A stretch of 64,000 nucleotides of DNA from CAWFZT01 sp963820415 (GTDB lineage Bacteria > Chloroflexota > Anaerolineae > Anaerolineales > Anaerolineaceae), in the NCBI GenBank assembly GCA_963820415.1, contig CAWFZT010000008.1, positions 744,001 through 808,000 of the forward strand, in the 5' to 3' direction. Of the stretch, positions 24,741 to 33,417 are shown in pieces. The notes under the pieces are model-generated. The model worked only from the letters and a program-made list of their open reading frames with translations. It was not told the DNA's origin and did no database searches. Position 1 is the first letter of the stretch. Every line of letters begins with the position of its first letter. A program made the translations under genes and the position numbers.

Positions 24741-26312
24741 TTATTTAGCATCCCCCAGCCGGTCGGTAACATCAACCAGTTTGTAAGGATGATCGAGAGT
24801 CGCGTAGTAACTCCGGTCATCCAGCAGCTTATAATTTGTCCCAAAGTAGTTGTCCAAAATCACGCGGAATGTGTTGACGGAGGAAATATTCGGATACAAC
24901 ATCTTCGAGTTCATCCCGGGCATGTAGATCGCAATCAGGTTAGAGAAACGATCCTGTACGTCTGTCTTGGCGAGGTCATGTTGATCCAGGTTCAAACCTG
25001 ACCCATGATCTCCCTGGATGATGATGATGGGCGGCTGCGGGGAGTTCTGCAGGATTTGCTCGATGGTTTGACGGATGCGGGTAGAGGTAAATAAGACCTG
25101 GTTGCGGTACCCTTGAATGTACTCCTGCCTGGTTCCCACCTGGAAAAAGTCACTTCCGTCATTGTTAGAGTAAGCCCGGGGTGGGTTCGTCGGTTGGCCT
25201 TTATCATCGAAGATGAAGGGTGGGTGGGGGGACATGATATGTGCAAATACAAACGAGGGTTTTGAGGAAATAGCGGCGTCACCCAGGTGATCAAAGGTGT
25301 AGAGGATGCGTTCCCGAGCATCGTCATATTGTCTATCTAGAATAAAAGGGAAAACAGGAGTGTTGTCGATAAGAGTGCTTGAAAAACTGTTCAGGTTGAA
25401 GGTCGGACCTAAATATAGGTCGGCGGTCTTAATTTCGGTGAAAGGGTAACCCGTGGTAAAAGATACAAAACGGTAACCCAATGAGCGCAATTGGGCGGCT
25501 GTCCGATTACCAGCGATCAAATCCTGCATGGGTGTAAGATCTGAAGTTTGGGTACCTGCGTATCTGGCATAATCGTCCAGGTAGGAGTAGTTCAGGGTCG
25601 CGGATAAGGATAGGCTGGTTGTTACGTAGTTGGAATGGCTTTTCCCGGCAACATAGAACCCCTTTTCTTCCAGGAAGGATACAAAATCGCTGAGATCCAC
25701 GCCATACCATTTACTGATCATATCCTGCCTGCTAAAACCATCCAGGATGATGAAGTAGATGGTTGGAAGATAGGTTGTTTTGCTAGATAACGGCTGCTCT
25801 TCCGCATATCGATCTTGCAGCCAACGCTGGCTTGCTTCCTCCGAAACTGGCGTGCCGCTGGTCACTGTTTGTTGTGCGACATGGCTATTCGTCAAAAAGA
25901 CCGAAAAAACCAACCCAAATGAGATGACATTCAATAATAAAGTCGGATTATTAAGGTCGCTTTTGGTCTGTGAAACCCAGAAGATCAGCCCTATCCAGAT
26001 CAAAAGCCACAGACTCAGCCAGATCCTCAGACCTGTAGACGTCTCCACAAAGAATCTGGCAAAGGCATACTGATTAACCAGATGAGAAATATTGGCAGTG
26101 ATTGAAATCACATGTCCGAAGGAGAAAAACAGGACCAGGAATCCCGAAACGATAATGGCAGATTTTCGGATATCTTTCAGAATACGGGTGGCAACAATCG
26201 TCATCAAGAGCGTTGCTGCCACCACTAAGACCATCACCCAGATTATTTGGGTGAACCGCACTATGTTTGCATTGATTACGTAAAGGGTCAGTACAGGTAA
26301 GATCGCAAACAA
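24741..26312 (-). CDS. Membrane-anchored sulfatase/phosphoethanolamine-transferase-fold protein (copy 1)
   Basis: 523 residues. Five hydrophobic helices in the first 160 residues precede an alkaline-phosphatase-superfamily domain. The domain begins YFIILDGFSRQDM (the Asp of the metal site) and contains FVFAHIMSPHPPFIFD and IIIQGDHGSG (late metal-binding Asp-His), so metal ligands seem present. Such proteins transfer or remove phosphoethanolamine, phosphoglycerol or sulfate groups on envelope polymers. The nucleophile Thr/Ser position is not obvious. It is clearly paralogous to the frameshifted gene at 55853-57440. The region is visibly less GC-rich than its neighbours. The TTG start at 26312 is uncertain; no good ribosome site is seen. 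Confidence 0.75.
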   Translation of the reverse strand: MFAILPVLTLYVINANIVRFTQIIWVMVLVVAATLLMTIVATRILKDIRKSAIIVSGFLVLFFSFGHVISITANISHLVNQYAFARFFVETSTGLRIWLSLWLLIWIGLIFWVSQTKSDLNNPTLLLNVISFGLVFSVFLTNSHVAQQTVTSGTPVSEEASQRWLQDRYAEEQPLSSKTTYLPTIYFIILDGFSRQDMISKWYGVDLSDFVSFLEEKGFYVAGKSHSNYVTTSLSLSATLNYSYLDDYARYAGTQTSDLTPMQDLIAGNRTAAQLRSLGYRFVSFTTGYPFTEIKTADLYLGPTFNLNSFSSTLIDNTPVFPFILDRQYDDARERILYTFDHLGDAAISSKPSFVFAHIMSPHPPFIFDDKGQPTNPPRAYSNNDGSDFFQVGTRQEYIQGYRNQVLFTSTRIRQTIEQILQNSPQPPIIIIQGDHGSGLNLDQHDLAKTDVQDRFSNLIAIYMPGMNSKMLYPNISSVNTFRVILDNYFGTNYKLLDDRSYYATLDHPYKLVDVTDRLGDAK

Positions 26313-26415
26313 GATGTGATGAAAGACCGGTGTTTTCTTCCGCGTAGAATTTCTCCCAATGATTGTCGGTGTGATTTATATATACTTACTATTCTACACC
26401 CCAATGAACCTTCAA

Positions 26416-27456
26416 TCATCTCTTATGCTGGCGGGTTTTTCCAGCCCTGACTTTGATCAACTCAGCCGTGATACTGACACCGATCTCTTGCGGGGTTTCG
26501 GCTTCGATTGGCAGGCCAATCGGGGCGTATACGCGCTGGATGTCTTCAGGCGTGTACCCGTTCTTTAGCAGATCCTGGAAGATCAGCTCGCATTTACGCC
26601 GGCTGCCGATCATGCCTATATAGCCGGCAGACGTCTTCAGCGCCTGAACCAGCACAGTCTGGTCGTGCAGGTGACCGCGGGTGACGATGATGATGTAGCT
26701 GTCCTCATCTATCTCGATCCCATCCAGGGCCGCGGCGAAATTCTCGGGTACGATGAGCTGGTCAGCGCACGGGAAGCGCTGCCGGTTGGCAAACTCGGGA
26801 CGGTCATCTATCACCACGGTCCAGAAGCCAACCGCCCGGGTAAAGTCTGCCAGGCTGCGCGAGACGTGCCCAGCGCCGATAATATACACTGTCCCGGAAA
26901 TGTTGACCGGCTCGACCAGGCAGTCCTGTTGGCCGGATTGCACCAGGACTGGTTGGCGGGCAGCCTGGATGGAATTCAACTCCAGACCCGCCGGTAGATC
27001 ACCGGCCAGGACTTTCTCTGTAGAGACTGCCGCATGGCTTTTGGTCTCTGGATTCCCCGGCAGCCAGGTTACTAACCAGCCTTTCTGGTGGGAATCGGCC
27101 AGGGTCTGCAAAGCCTGCACCAGTTGGATGACCGCAGGCGCCCGGGCATCCAGCCATTCTACCAGTACTTCCACCTGCCCGCCGCAGATCATATCCATAG
27201 TTGAGGCGTCTTTACCCGTAAAATGAAATTCATTCACCGCGGCGGTGTGGGTTTTCATTATTTCAGCAGCCAACTCCAGCACCTCGGCTTCCAGCTTGCC
27301 GCCGCCGACTGTCCCGGCGATCGAGCCATCTGCCCGAACCAGCATTTTTGCCCCTGCGGAGCGCGGCGCCGACCCGCTGCGCGTCACCACGGTGGCCAGT
27401 ACAAACGGTTCACCGCCGGAGACCTGGGTTGACATTTCTCGGATGATCTGCTGCAT
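26416..27456 (-). CDS. XdhC/CoxI-family protein
   Basis: 346 residues. The N-terminal XdhC-type segment reads VLATVVTRSGSAPRSAGAKMLV and AGTVGGGKLEAEVL. The C-terminal Rossmann part has VYIIGAGHVSRSLADFTRAVGF and VVIDDRPEFANRQRFP, then YIIIVTRGHLHDQTVL and GYIGMIGSRRK. XdhC-type proteins bind and sulfurate the molybdenum cofactor before insertion into xanthine dehydrogenase and related enzymes. No molybdenum hydroxylase subunit is in the window. GAGGAG precedes the ATG. The co-oriented DUF2877 gene lies upstream. Confidence 0.9.
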   Translation of the reverse strand: MQQIIREMSTQVSGGEPFVLATVVTRSGSAPRSAGAKMLVRADGSIAGTVGGGKLEAEVLELAAEIMKTHTAAVNEFHFTGKDASTMDMICGGQVEVLVEWLDARAPAVIQLVQALQTLADSHQKGWLVTWLPGNPETKSHAAVSTEKVLAGDLPAGLELNSIQAARQPVLVQSGQQDCLVEPVNISGTVYIIGAGHVSRSLADFTRAVGFWTVVIDDRPEFANRQRFPCADQLIVPENFAAALDGIEIDEDSYIIIVTRGHLHDQTVLVQALKTSAGYIGMIGSRRKCELIFQDLLKNGYTPEDIQRVYAPIGLPIEAETPQEIGVSITAELIKVRAGKTRQHKR

Positions 27457-27500
27457 GACACGCTCCTCTTATGTGGGAAAGTTTAACATAAAACTGCCCT

Positions 27501-28445
27501 CTATGGTGCGAACGAAAGCACCCCCAGGGTCATTCCCACCAGAGCGTCAATCCCTGAAGACGAACCCCAGTTGGACAACGCTGCAGCCAGGGCGGCCGCA
27601 TCGCCGCGGCCAGTGCAGAGATAATCTGCCGCATCGACCAGGCGTTCGTCCGCCTGCGCCACAGCGGCGCAAGCGATCAGCCCGGCGCTGAGCGCGGTGG
27701 TTTTGCCTGGCAGCCTGGCCGCCAGAATCACCTTTTCATTGAGGGCAGAGCGCCAGGGATTATCCCAGGTGAAGGCTCCCCAGCGGTTGATCATCAACAG
27801 AAGCCCCAAGGTGAAGTCGTCGCCGGAGGGGGTCAGCCCGCGACCGCAGCCCAGGAAAGTGGTTAGTGAGCCCAGCGCAGCGGACGCATCCCTTTCTAGC
27901 AAGGCGCGGCGCAAGCGCAACGCCTCAGACCAAAGCGGTTCCATTGCGCTGCCTGATTTATCTTCCGCCGGGTCAAGCAGGGCCAGTAATAAGGCGCCCA
28001 GCCCTGCATTTTTCTTTTCAGCGCTCACCAGGCCTGCCAGGTCAACGCAGCGTTCCAGCCGGGTTTGCCGCACAGCCATGCAGGCCAGATCGGGCGGGGG
28101 AGGGCGCCATACTACTGCGGGCGTTACCAACACCTCGATACGGGCGGCCGGGATTTGCAGCCGGTTCTGACCAGTCGAAGCGGGTTCGCCGTTTTGTAGC
28201 GCTCGGAAGGGGGTGAATGGTTGCGCCAGATTGATCGTCAGCGGGCCGTGGAATTCTTCGAACGACAGGAACAGGATCCCGCCAGCAGCGGTGCGGATAA
28301 AAACCCCTCGCGAGGTCACCCCAAACACCTGGCCTGCCTGCCTCTGGGCCAGCTCCATGAAGGCGGTTTCCCCGGCAGAACGGGCCGGCATCCGGTAAGG
28401 TTGGGCGAGAGCAGGCAAGTTTTTATCCATTGGTCCCGGTGACAT
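27501..28445 (-). CDS. DUF2877 protein (AllH-like)
   Basis: 314 residues. The signature LTPSGDDFTLGLLLMINRW near residue 220 is typical of the DUF2877 family, which includes the AllH subunit of oxamate carbamoyltransferase in allantoin breakdown. The preceding SLTTFLGCGRGL and the Ala-rich C-terminal helices also fit. By itself the family does not prove the reaction. With XdhC (45 bases downstream in the same direction) and a cytidine deaminase nearby, a link to purine or nucleobase use is suggested, but no other Fdr/All subunits are in the window. The start may be the ATG at 28445 or the one at 28430. Confidence 0.75.
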   Translation of the reverse strand: MSPGPMDKNLPALAQPYRMPARSAGETAFMELAQRQAGQVFGVTSRGVFIRTAAGGILFLSFEEFHGPLTINLAQPFTPFRALQNGEPASTGQNRLQIPAARIEVLVTPAVVWRPPPPDLACMAVRQTRLERCVDLAGLVSAEKKNAGLGALLLALLDPAEDKSGSAMEPLWSEALRLRRALLERDASAALGSLTTFLGCGRGLTPSGDDFTLGLLLMINRWGAFTWDNPWRSALNEKVILAARLPGKTTALSAGLIACAAVAQADERLVDAADYLCTGRGDAAALAAALSNWGSSSGIDALVGMTLGVLSFAP

Positions 28446-28486
28446 TCGGCCTGAGGGCCTGTGACAACCAGCACTTATCAGACATT

Positions 28487-28515
28487 TAGCATAATTCTAT
28501 GCTACAATTGTAGCA
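28487..28515. promoter_or_regulatory. Two overlapping palindromes (possible operator)
   Basis: TAGCATA-ATTC-TATGCTA (28487-28504) overlaps TGCTACAATTGTAGCA (28500-28515). They lie in the intergenic stretch between two divergent operons, DUF2877/XdhC and the decarboxylase. Overlapping dyads in a divergent promoter region are a typical operator arrangement; no regulator gene is adjacent. Confidence 0.5.
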
Positions 28516-28558
28516 GCAAATCCCAATGACCCCTAATTCCGGTGATTGAAAACCAGAT

Positions 28559-28675
28559 TGGGAGCATCCCATTTTGTGACGGTCTTATGGTTTCCTTCCG
28601 GTTTCGCCTGCAAAATTGCACTCTCCGGCCGGAGTTATCAAAAGCTATTACCTTCTGGCGACCTTAGCCAGAAGG
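28559..28675 (+). promoter_or_regulatory. Structured leader of the decarboxylase operon, ending in a terminator-like hairpin
   Basis: Three inverted repeats occur in order: TGGGA-GCA-TCCCA (28559-28571), CTCCGGCCGGAG (28623-28634) and CCTTCTGGC-7 nt-GCCAGAAGG (28651-28675). The last is followed by ATTTGTTTAAATT. It sits 43 bases before the ATG at 28719, so it would stop transcription before the operon unless an alternative fold forms. I do not recognise a known riboswitch class. Confidence 0.5.
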
Positions 28676-28718
28676 ATTTGTTTAAATTCATTTCAATCTA
28701 TCTATAAGAGGGTGTAAT

Positions 28719-30259
28719 ATGCCACAAGAAGATCCGCGAATACTTGAACTGCGCCAGAGGCGTGCGAAAGCCATGCAGGGTGGGGGTGAGGAGCGGGTTG
28801 CCAGGCAGCATGCCAGGGGCAAGCTGACAGCCCGCGAGCGCATCGACCTACTGCTGGACCCGGGTCCTTCCAGGAAATTGACACTTTCGTTGTACCGCGT
28901 GTCGAAGGTGTGGAAGAATTCGCCGGGGATGGGGTGGTGACCGGTTATGGTTTGGTCAACAGCCGGCCGGTTTACACGTACGCCCAGGACTTTACCGTGT
29001 TAGGCGGCGCCCTGGGTGAAATGCAGGGGCGCAAAATTTGCCAGGTGATGGATCTGGCAGTGCGCAGCGGAGCCCCCATCGTGGGGTTGATCGATTCTGG
29101 CGGGGCGCGCATCCAGGAGGGCATTCACAGCCTGTCCGGCTATGCGGAAATTTTCCGCCGCAACGCCCAGTACTCAGGCATCATCCCCCAGATCAGCCTG
29201 GTATTCGGCCCCTGCGCCGGCGGGGCTTCTTATTCCCCGGCGTTGACAGATATCATTATCATGGTCGAGAAGCAGGCTTACATGTTCCTGACCGGGCCAG
29301 AAGTGATCAAATCGGTCACCGGCGAGGTGGTGGACTTTGAGACCCTGGGCGGGGCAGAAGCGCATCTCTCGATCAGCGGCCTGGCCTCGCTGACCAGCCC
29401 GAACGAACAGGGCGCCATTCTCCTCTGCCGGGAAATCCTGGCCTACCTGCCTTCCAACCACCTGGATACTCCGCCCTGCGTGGACAGCAACGATGATATG
29501 ATGCGCATGGATGAGGCGCTGAACTCGATCGTCCCACTCGACGCCACCGCCGCTTACAGCATGCACGAGGTGATCGAGCATGTGGTCGACCGCGATTCTT
29601 TCCTGGAACTGCAGCCCACCTTTGCCGCTAACGCCGTGATCGGCCTGGCGCGCCTGGGGGGCATGCCGGTGGGCATCCTGGCCCAAGAGCCCAGCGACAA
29701 AGCCGGCGTGATCGATATTGACGCGGCCGACAAGATGACCCGTTTCGTGCGTTTCTGCGACTGCTTCAACCTGCCGCTGGTGACCTTCGTTGATTCTCCG
29801 GGCTTCCTGCCTGGAATCGACCAGGAACACCGCGGCATCATCCGTCACGGAGCCAAGCTGCTCTATGCCTATTCCGAAGCGACCGCTCCCAAAATCAGCA
29901 TTGTTACCCGCAAAGCTTACGGAGGCGCTTATATCGTCATGAACAGCAAGCCCCTGGGCGCCGACCTGGCTTTTGCCTGGCCAAGCGCCGAAATCGCCGT
30001 GATGGGCCCGGAAGGGGCGGCCAATATCCTCTACCGCAAGCAGATTGACAGCGCTGTGGACCCGGCCGCCGAACGCGCCCGCCTGGTAGAAGAATACCGC
30101 CAGCGCTTTTTGTCGCCCTACGCAGCGGCCGGCACCGGCTACGTGGATGAAGTAATCGAGCCGTGCGAGACGCGGGCGCGCCTGATTATTGCCCTGACCG
30201 CCCTGCGTGATAAGGTTGTCAACCCGCTGGCCCGCCGGCACGGGAATATGCCCGTTTAG
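28719..30259 (+). CDS. mmdA: Carboxyltransferase alpha subunit of a Na+-pumping decarboxylase (one-base frameshift)
   Basis: After correcting one base the product is about 513 residues, the normal length for methylmalonyl-CoA decarboxylase / propionyl-CoA carboxylase beta subunits. It moves the carboxyl group from acyl-CoA to biotin. The 5' part (28719-28866) gives ARGKLTARERIDLLLDPG; the rest continues in another frame with EFAGDGVVTGYG. Markers: GLIDSGGARIQEG, FGPCAGGASYSPALTD, GPEVIKSVTGE and FVDSPGFLPGIDQE. The deletion lies near 28862-28868, where GGTCCTTCC should be GGTTCCTTCC (LDPGSFQE). The ATG at 28719 follows GAGGG. Its partners are the next three genes. Methylmalonyl-CoA is the most likely substrate, but other acyl-CoAs are possible. 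Confidence 0.85.
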
Positions 30260-30282
30260 CCGGTAGAGAGGAGAACAAAATC

Positions 30283-30673
30283 ATGAGTCCAATGAGTGGT
30301 GCCTTGATCATTACGGTCATCGGAATGGGATTAGTGTTTATCGCCATCCTGGCCTTGTGGGGCTTGATGGAATGGATGGTAAGAGTCACCGCCCGCTATG
30401 CCAGGCAAGAAGAAGCCGAAGTAGGTGAAGAGGGTCGTAGAAGAAGATGAGCCGGTCGCCGAAGCCGCCCAAGAAGCTATGGACGGTTCGGCCAAACTGA
30501 AACGAAAAGCCGCCGCAGCCGCGGTGGTATTAGCCCTGGCGCAAGGAACCGAACAGCCGGTGTTTACACCGAAGTCTTCGTATATGTCTGGAAACGCCTG
30601 GCAGGCCGTCTCACGCGGCGGGCAGTTAAACCGGCGCGCCACCTTATACAATCGAAAGTCGAGAGGAAAATAA
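30283..30673 (+). CDS. OadG-like gamma/delta subunit (one-base frameshift)
   Basis: Small membrane subunit of the decarboxylase. The first part (ATG 30283) encodes a single hydrophobic helix (GALIITVIGMGLVFIAILAL, residues 6-25), then a charged tail. The frame stops at 30450. The other frame, open from 30425, continues with EEDEPVAEAAQEAMDG and KRKAAAAAVVLALAQ, ending in NAWQAVSRGGQLNRR. This is the usual C-terminal end of OadG-type subunits in related bacteria. Removing one G from GGG at 30432-30434 joins the two into one protein of about 129 residues. OadG/MmdD holds the alpha subunit and biotin carrier on the membrane beta subunit. Confidence 0.7.
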
Positions 30674-30676
30674 GCG

Positions 30677-31129
30677 ATGAAATTTAATGTAAAAATCGAT
30701 GAGCAGGTGTTCGAGGTAGAAATCAATGATCTGGCCGCCCGCCCGATTGTGGCCCTGGTAGATGGGCAATGTTTCGAAGTATGGCCGGAAGAACAAGGCA
30801 GCCTTGCCACGGCTGAAATGCAACCAGTTGAAAAGCCTGCCCCGCGGCCGGCTGCGCTGGCCGTCTCGGCCGCTCCCGCTCTGCGGGCAGCGCCGGCTGG
30901 CGGGGTGAATAAGGTCAAAGCCGTCCTGGCTCCCATCCCCGGCGTGATCCTCAGTGTGGCAGTCTGCGCCGGCGCCACGGTTAAAGTAGGCCAGGAACTG
31001 TGCGTGCTGGAAGCTATGAAAATGAAAAACGCTATCCGCGCTAACCAGGCCGGCACGATTGCCAACATCTATGTATCCGAAGGCGACCATGTCAAACATG
31101 GCCAGGTCCTAGTCGATTTTGCAGACTGA
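30677..31129 (+). CDS. mmdC: Biotin carboxyl carrier protein of the decarboxylase
   Basis: 150 residues. The N-terminal 40 residues form the small beta-rich domain (KFNVKIDEQVFEVEIND) seen in decarboxylase/carboxylase carriers. A Pro/Ala-rich linker (about 50-78) follows, then a biotinyl domain (80-150) with the biotin site EAMKMKN, the target Lys being residue 115. It accepts CO2 from the alpha subunit and delivers it to the membrane beta subunit. The ATG at 30677 follows AGAGG. It lies three bases after the OadG-like gene. Confidence 0.93.
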   Translation: MKFNVKIDEQVFEVEINDLAARPIVALVDGQCFEVWPEEQGSLATAEMQPVEKPAPRPAALAVSAAPALRAAPAGGVNKVKAVLAPIPGVILSVAVCAGATVKVGQELCVLEAMKMKNAIRANQAGTIANIYVSEGDHVKHGQVLVDFAD

Positions 31130-31140
31130 AGGGAGATGGC

Positions 31141-32268
31141 ATGGACTTTACCGAACTGATTAAAGAGCTCACGATAGGGTTCACTACTTTTACCTGGGGC
31201 AATGGGGTAATGATCCTGGTGGGCTGCATTCTGCTTTACCTGGCCATTGTCAAAGAGTACGAACCAACCCTGCTGATGCCGATCGGCTTTGGCTGTGTCC
31301 TGGCTAACCTGGGCATGTCCTCACAAGTTGGGTTCATGAAGGTGATTTACGATGCGGGTATTACCACCGAGTTGTTCCCCCTGCTGATCTTCGTCGGCGT
31401 GGGGGCCATGATCGATTTCCGCCCGCTGATGGCCATGCCGCAAATGGTGCTGCTAGGCGCCGCCGGCCAGTTTGGCATTTATGCCACGCTGATCCTGGCA
31501 GTTGTGTTGGGTTTCAATATCAAAGAAGCCGCCTCCATCGGTGTAATTGGCGCCATCGACGGCCCAACGGCTATTTTCGTGGCTTCCAAGCTGGCCCCGC
31601 AAATGCTGGGGCCCATTGCTGTGGCGGCTTACTCGTACATGAGCCTGATCCCTGTCATTCAGCCGCCCATTATGAGAATAATGACCACCCGCAAGGAACG
31701 CCTGATTCGCATGGATTACACCGCCCGCCCGGTTTCAAAGGTAGCCGTGATTGCTTTCCCGATCGTGGTGACCGTGGTGGTCAGCCTGGTGGCCCCCAGC
31801 GCGGCGCCCCTCATCGCGACCCTGATGTTGGGCAATTTCCTCAAGGAATGTGGGGTGGTCGACCGGCTGAATAAATCTGCCCAGAATGAAATCATTAACA
31901 TCGCCACCTTGTTCCTGGCCCTGGCGATTGGCTCGACCATGACGGCCAGAAACTTCATTAACCTGCAGACCGCAGGGGTGCTGGTGCTTGGACTGATCGC
32001 TTTCGTGATCGACACAATCGCCGGTTTGTTCTTCGGCAAGTTGATGTGCCTGGTCACTGGTGGCAAGATTAACCCGCTTATCGGGGCGTGCGGCATCAGC
32101 GCCTTCCCTATGGCCGGCCGCATTTCAGCCAGGATGGCCTTGGATGAAGATTACGACAATTTCATCCTGATGCACGCCATGGGCTCGAATACTGCCGGGC
32201 AGCTTGGCAGTGTGATTGCCGGTGGGTTGCTGCTGGCCCTGGTGGCAGGTGTGACAGGAATTATCTAA
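31141..32268 (+). CDS. mmdB: Na+-translocating decarboxylase beta subunit
   Basis: 375 residues, about ten membrane helices. Matches the OadB/MmdB/GcdB family, which decarboxylates carboxybiotin and pumps Na+ outward. Markers: VGVGAMIDFRPLMAMPQMV near residue 80, and GVIGAIDGPTAIFVASKLAP near residue 135, whose Asp corresponds to the essential membrane aspartate of OadB. The C-terminal FPMAGRISARM and MGSNTAGQLGSVIAGG are also conserved. The start ATG follows GGGAGA. Last gene of the operon. It supplies the energy output: a sodium gradient from decarboxylation. Confidence 0.93.
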   Translation: MDFTELIKELTIGFTTFTWGNGVMILVGCILLYLAIVKEYEPTLLMPIGFGCVLANLGMSSQVGFMKVIYDAGITTELFPLLIFVGVGAMIDFRPLMAMPQMVLLGAAGQFGIYATLILAVVLGFNIKEAASIGVIGAIDGPTAIFVASKLAPQMLGPIAVAAYSYMSLIPVIQPPIMRIMTTRKERLIRMDYTARPVSKVAVIAFPIVVTVVVSLVAPSAAPLIATLMLGNFLKECGVVDRLNKSAQNEIINIATLFLALAIGSTMTARNFINLQTAGVLVLGLIAFVIDTIAGLFFGKLMCLVTGGKINPLIGACGISAFPMAGRISARMALDEDYDNFILMHAMGSNTAGQLGSVIAGGLLLALVAGVTGII

Positions 32269-32287
32269 TGCGAATAGCCCGCTTCCC

Positions 32288-33238
32288 CTACGCAGCAGCT
32301 AGAGCTTTGCGATTTAGAATCAGAAAGGCGGCCAGGAGGATAAAGGGCAGACCTCCGAGCAATCCATTGGGGGCTGGACCCAACAACATATTAGATTCCC
32401 CAGTCATGGCGTACAAACCTAATGCGGCAATCCCATTGATGGCGCCGTGTGCGATCACGGATGGCCAGATGCTGCCGGCGCGCAGAACCAGCCAGCCGAA
32501 CAGGATCGCCAGGGATACGGTGAATACTAAGAACAGCAGTGGTCCAATAAACGGGGCCCCCCAATAATCAAAACCATATTCGTAACCCATGGCAATCACC
32601 GGCCAATGCCAGACGCCCCAGATTAAACCAGTGATCAAGAGGGCCTTACGGGTTCCCAGCGGCATCAGTTTAGGCTGTAAGTAGGCCCGCCAGCCGAACT
32701 CCTCGCCGAATACGGCCAGTGAATTTAGGATCGGGCTCAACAGAAACGCCTGGATGATTTGAATTATGAAATAAGTTTGCCCGGTGATGGGCAAAGCCCG
32801 CCCGGCGGCGCTGGCGGCGTGGTTCAGGATTTGCTGCAAGGTGGTGAAATTTGGGTCAAAATGAGCCGGGAAAATGGCAAAGTAAACCAGCAGACCCAGG
32901 ATAGTGAAAATTCCAGGTAAAAACCAACCCGCTAACCAGAATAGCCATCCGCGCTTGAACTGTGGCCGGAGGTAAAGATCGTGGGCGCCTTCACGCGTCA
33001 AAAGGCGGGTGATGATATTGCCAAGAGCAGGCGCCCACATATAAGCAGTGGCAAGTAAAACCAGCGCCAGAGTGATATGCAGATTTTGGACGAGTACGGG
33101 ACTGTTGACCAAACCGCCGGTCAAATAGATTATCAAGCCTACCAGCCAGGCAATCCCAAAGGTAAAGGCCAGGAAGATCACCAGGCGCCGGGTTTGCAGC
33201 CTGGAAGGCATGCTTTCTTCACCAGAAACTAAGTCCAT
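32288..33238 (-). CDS. CPBP-family (CAAX/Abi) intramembrane protease-like protein
   Basis: 316 residues, about eight membrane helices. It has the family motifs: EEFGWRAYLQPKL (EExxxR), GVWHWP with His, and a late SVIAHGAINGIAALG carrying the third conserved His. The family includes eukaryotic Rce1 and bacterial bacteriocin-immunity or protein-processing proteases; the substrate is unknown. The residues usually needed are all present, so an active enzyme is plausible. It converges on the decarboxylase operon with 19 bases between stop codons. Confidence 0.88.
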   Translation of the reverse strand: MDLVSGEESMPSRLQTRRLVIFLAFTFGIAWLVGLIIYLTGGLVNSPVLVQNLHITLALVLLATAYMWAPALGNIITRLLTREGAHDLYLRPQFKRGWLFWLAGWFLPGIFTILGLLVYFAIFPAHFDPNFTTLQQILNHAASAAGRALPITGQTYFIIQIIQAFLLSPILNSLAVFGEEFGWRAYLQPKLMPLGTRKALLITGLIWGVWHWPVIAMGYEYGFDYWGAPFIGPLLFLVFTVSLAILFGWLVLRAGSIWPSVIAHGAINGIAALGLYAMTGESNMLLGPAPNGLLGGLPFILLAAFLILNRKALAAA

Positions 33239-33303
33239 TCCAGTATTTTCTACCTTTTTCAGAAGAATATAACATTAAAAAACCGCCCATACAACTCAGG
33301 ATG

Positions 33304-33404
33304 TTTGGAATTTCCCGTGGAAGAACTTAGATTTTGGAATGTGAGCGTGTGTACTCACGCCCAGGTTCTTTGGGAATCCCTGTGGTGAACTCCCGCTCAC
33401 ATCC
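33304..33404. repeat. Dispersed repeat family copy (C), rearranged
   Basis: Contains two arms of the family in the same direction (33304-33331 and 33370-33394) separated by a GTGAGCG/CACGC hairpin, with the outer GCTCACATCCC at 33394-33404. The longest possible start of the following gene (33334) falls inside it. Confidence 0.7.
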
Positions 33405-33417
33405 CAAGCTTAATTCG

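Noticed and set aside
30425..30673. A separate 82-residue gene starting with GTG at 30425
   Set aside because: Its sequence (KRKAAAAAVVLALAQ, NAWQAVSRGGQL) is the usual C-terminal half of OadG-type subunits, and removing one G joins it to the upstream membrane helix, so it is treated as one frameshifted gene.
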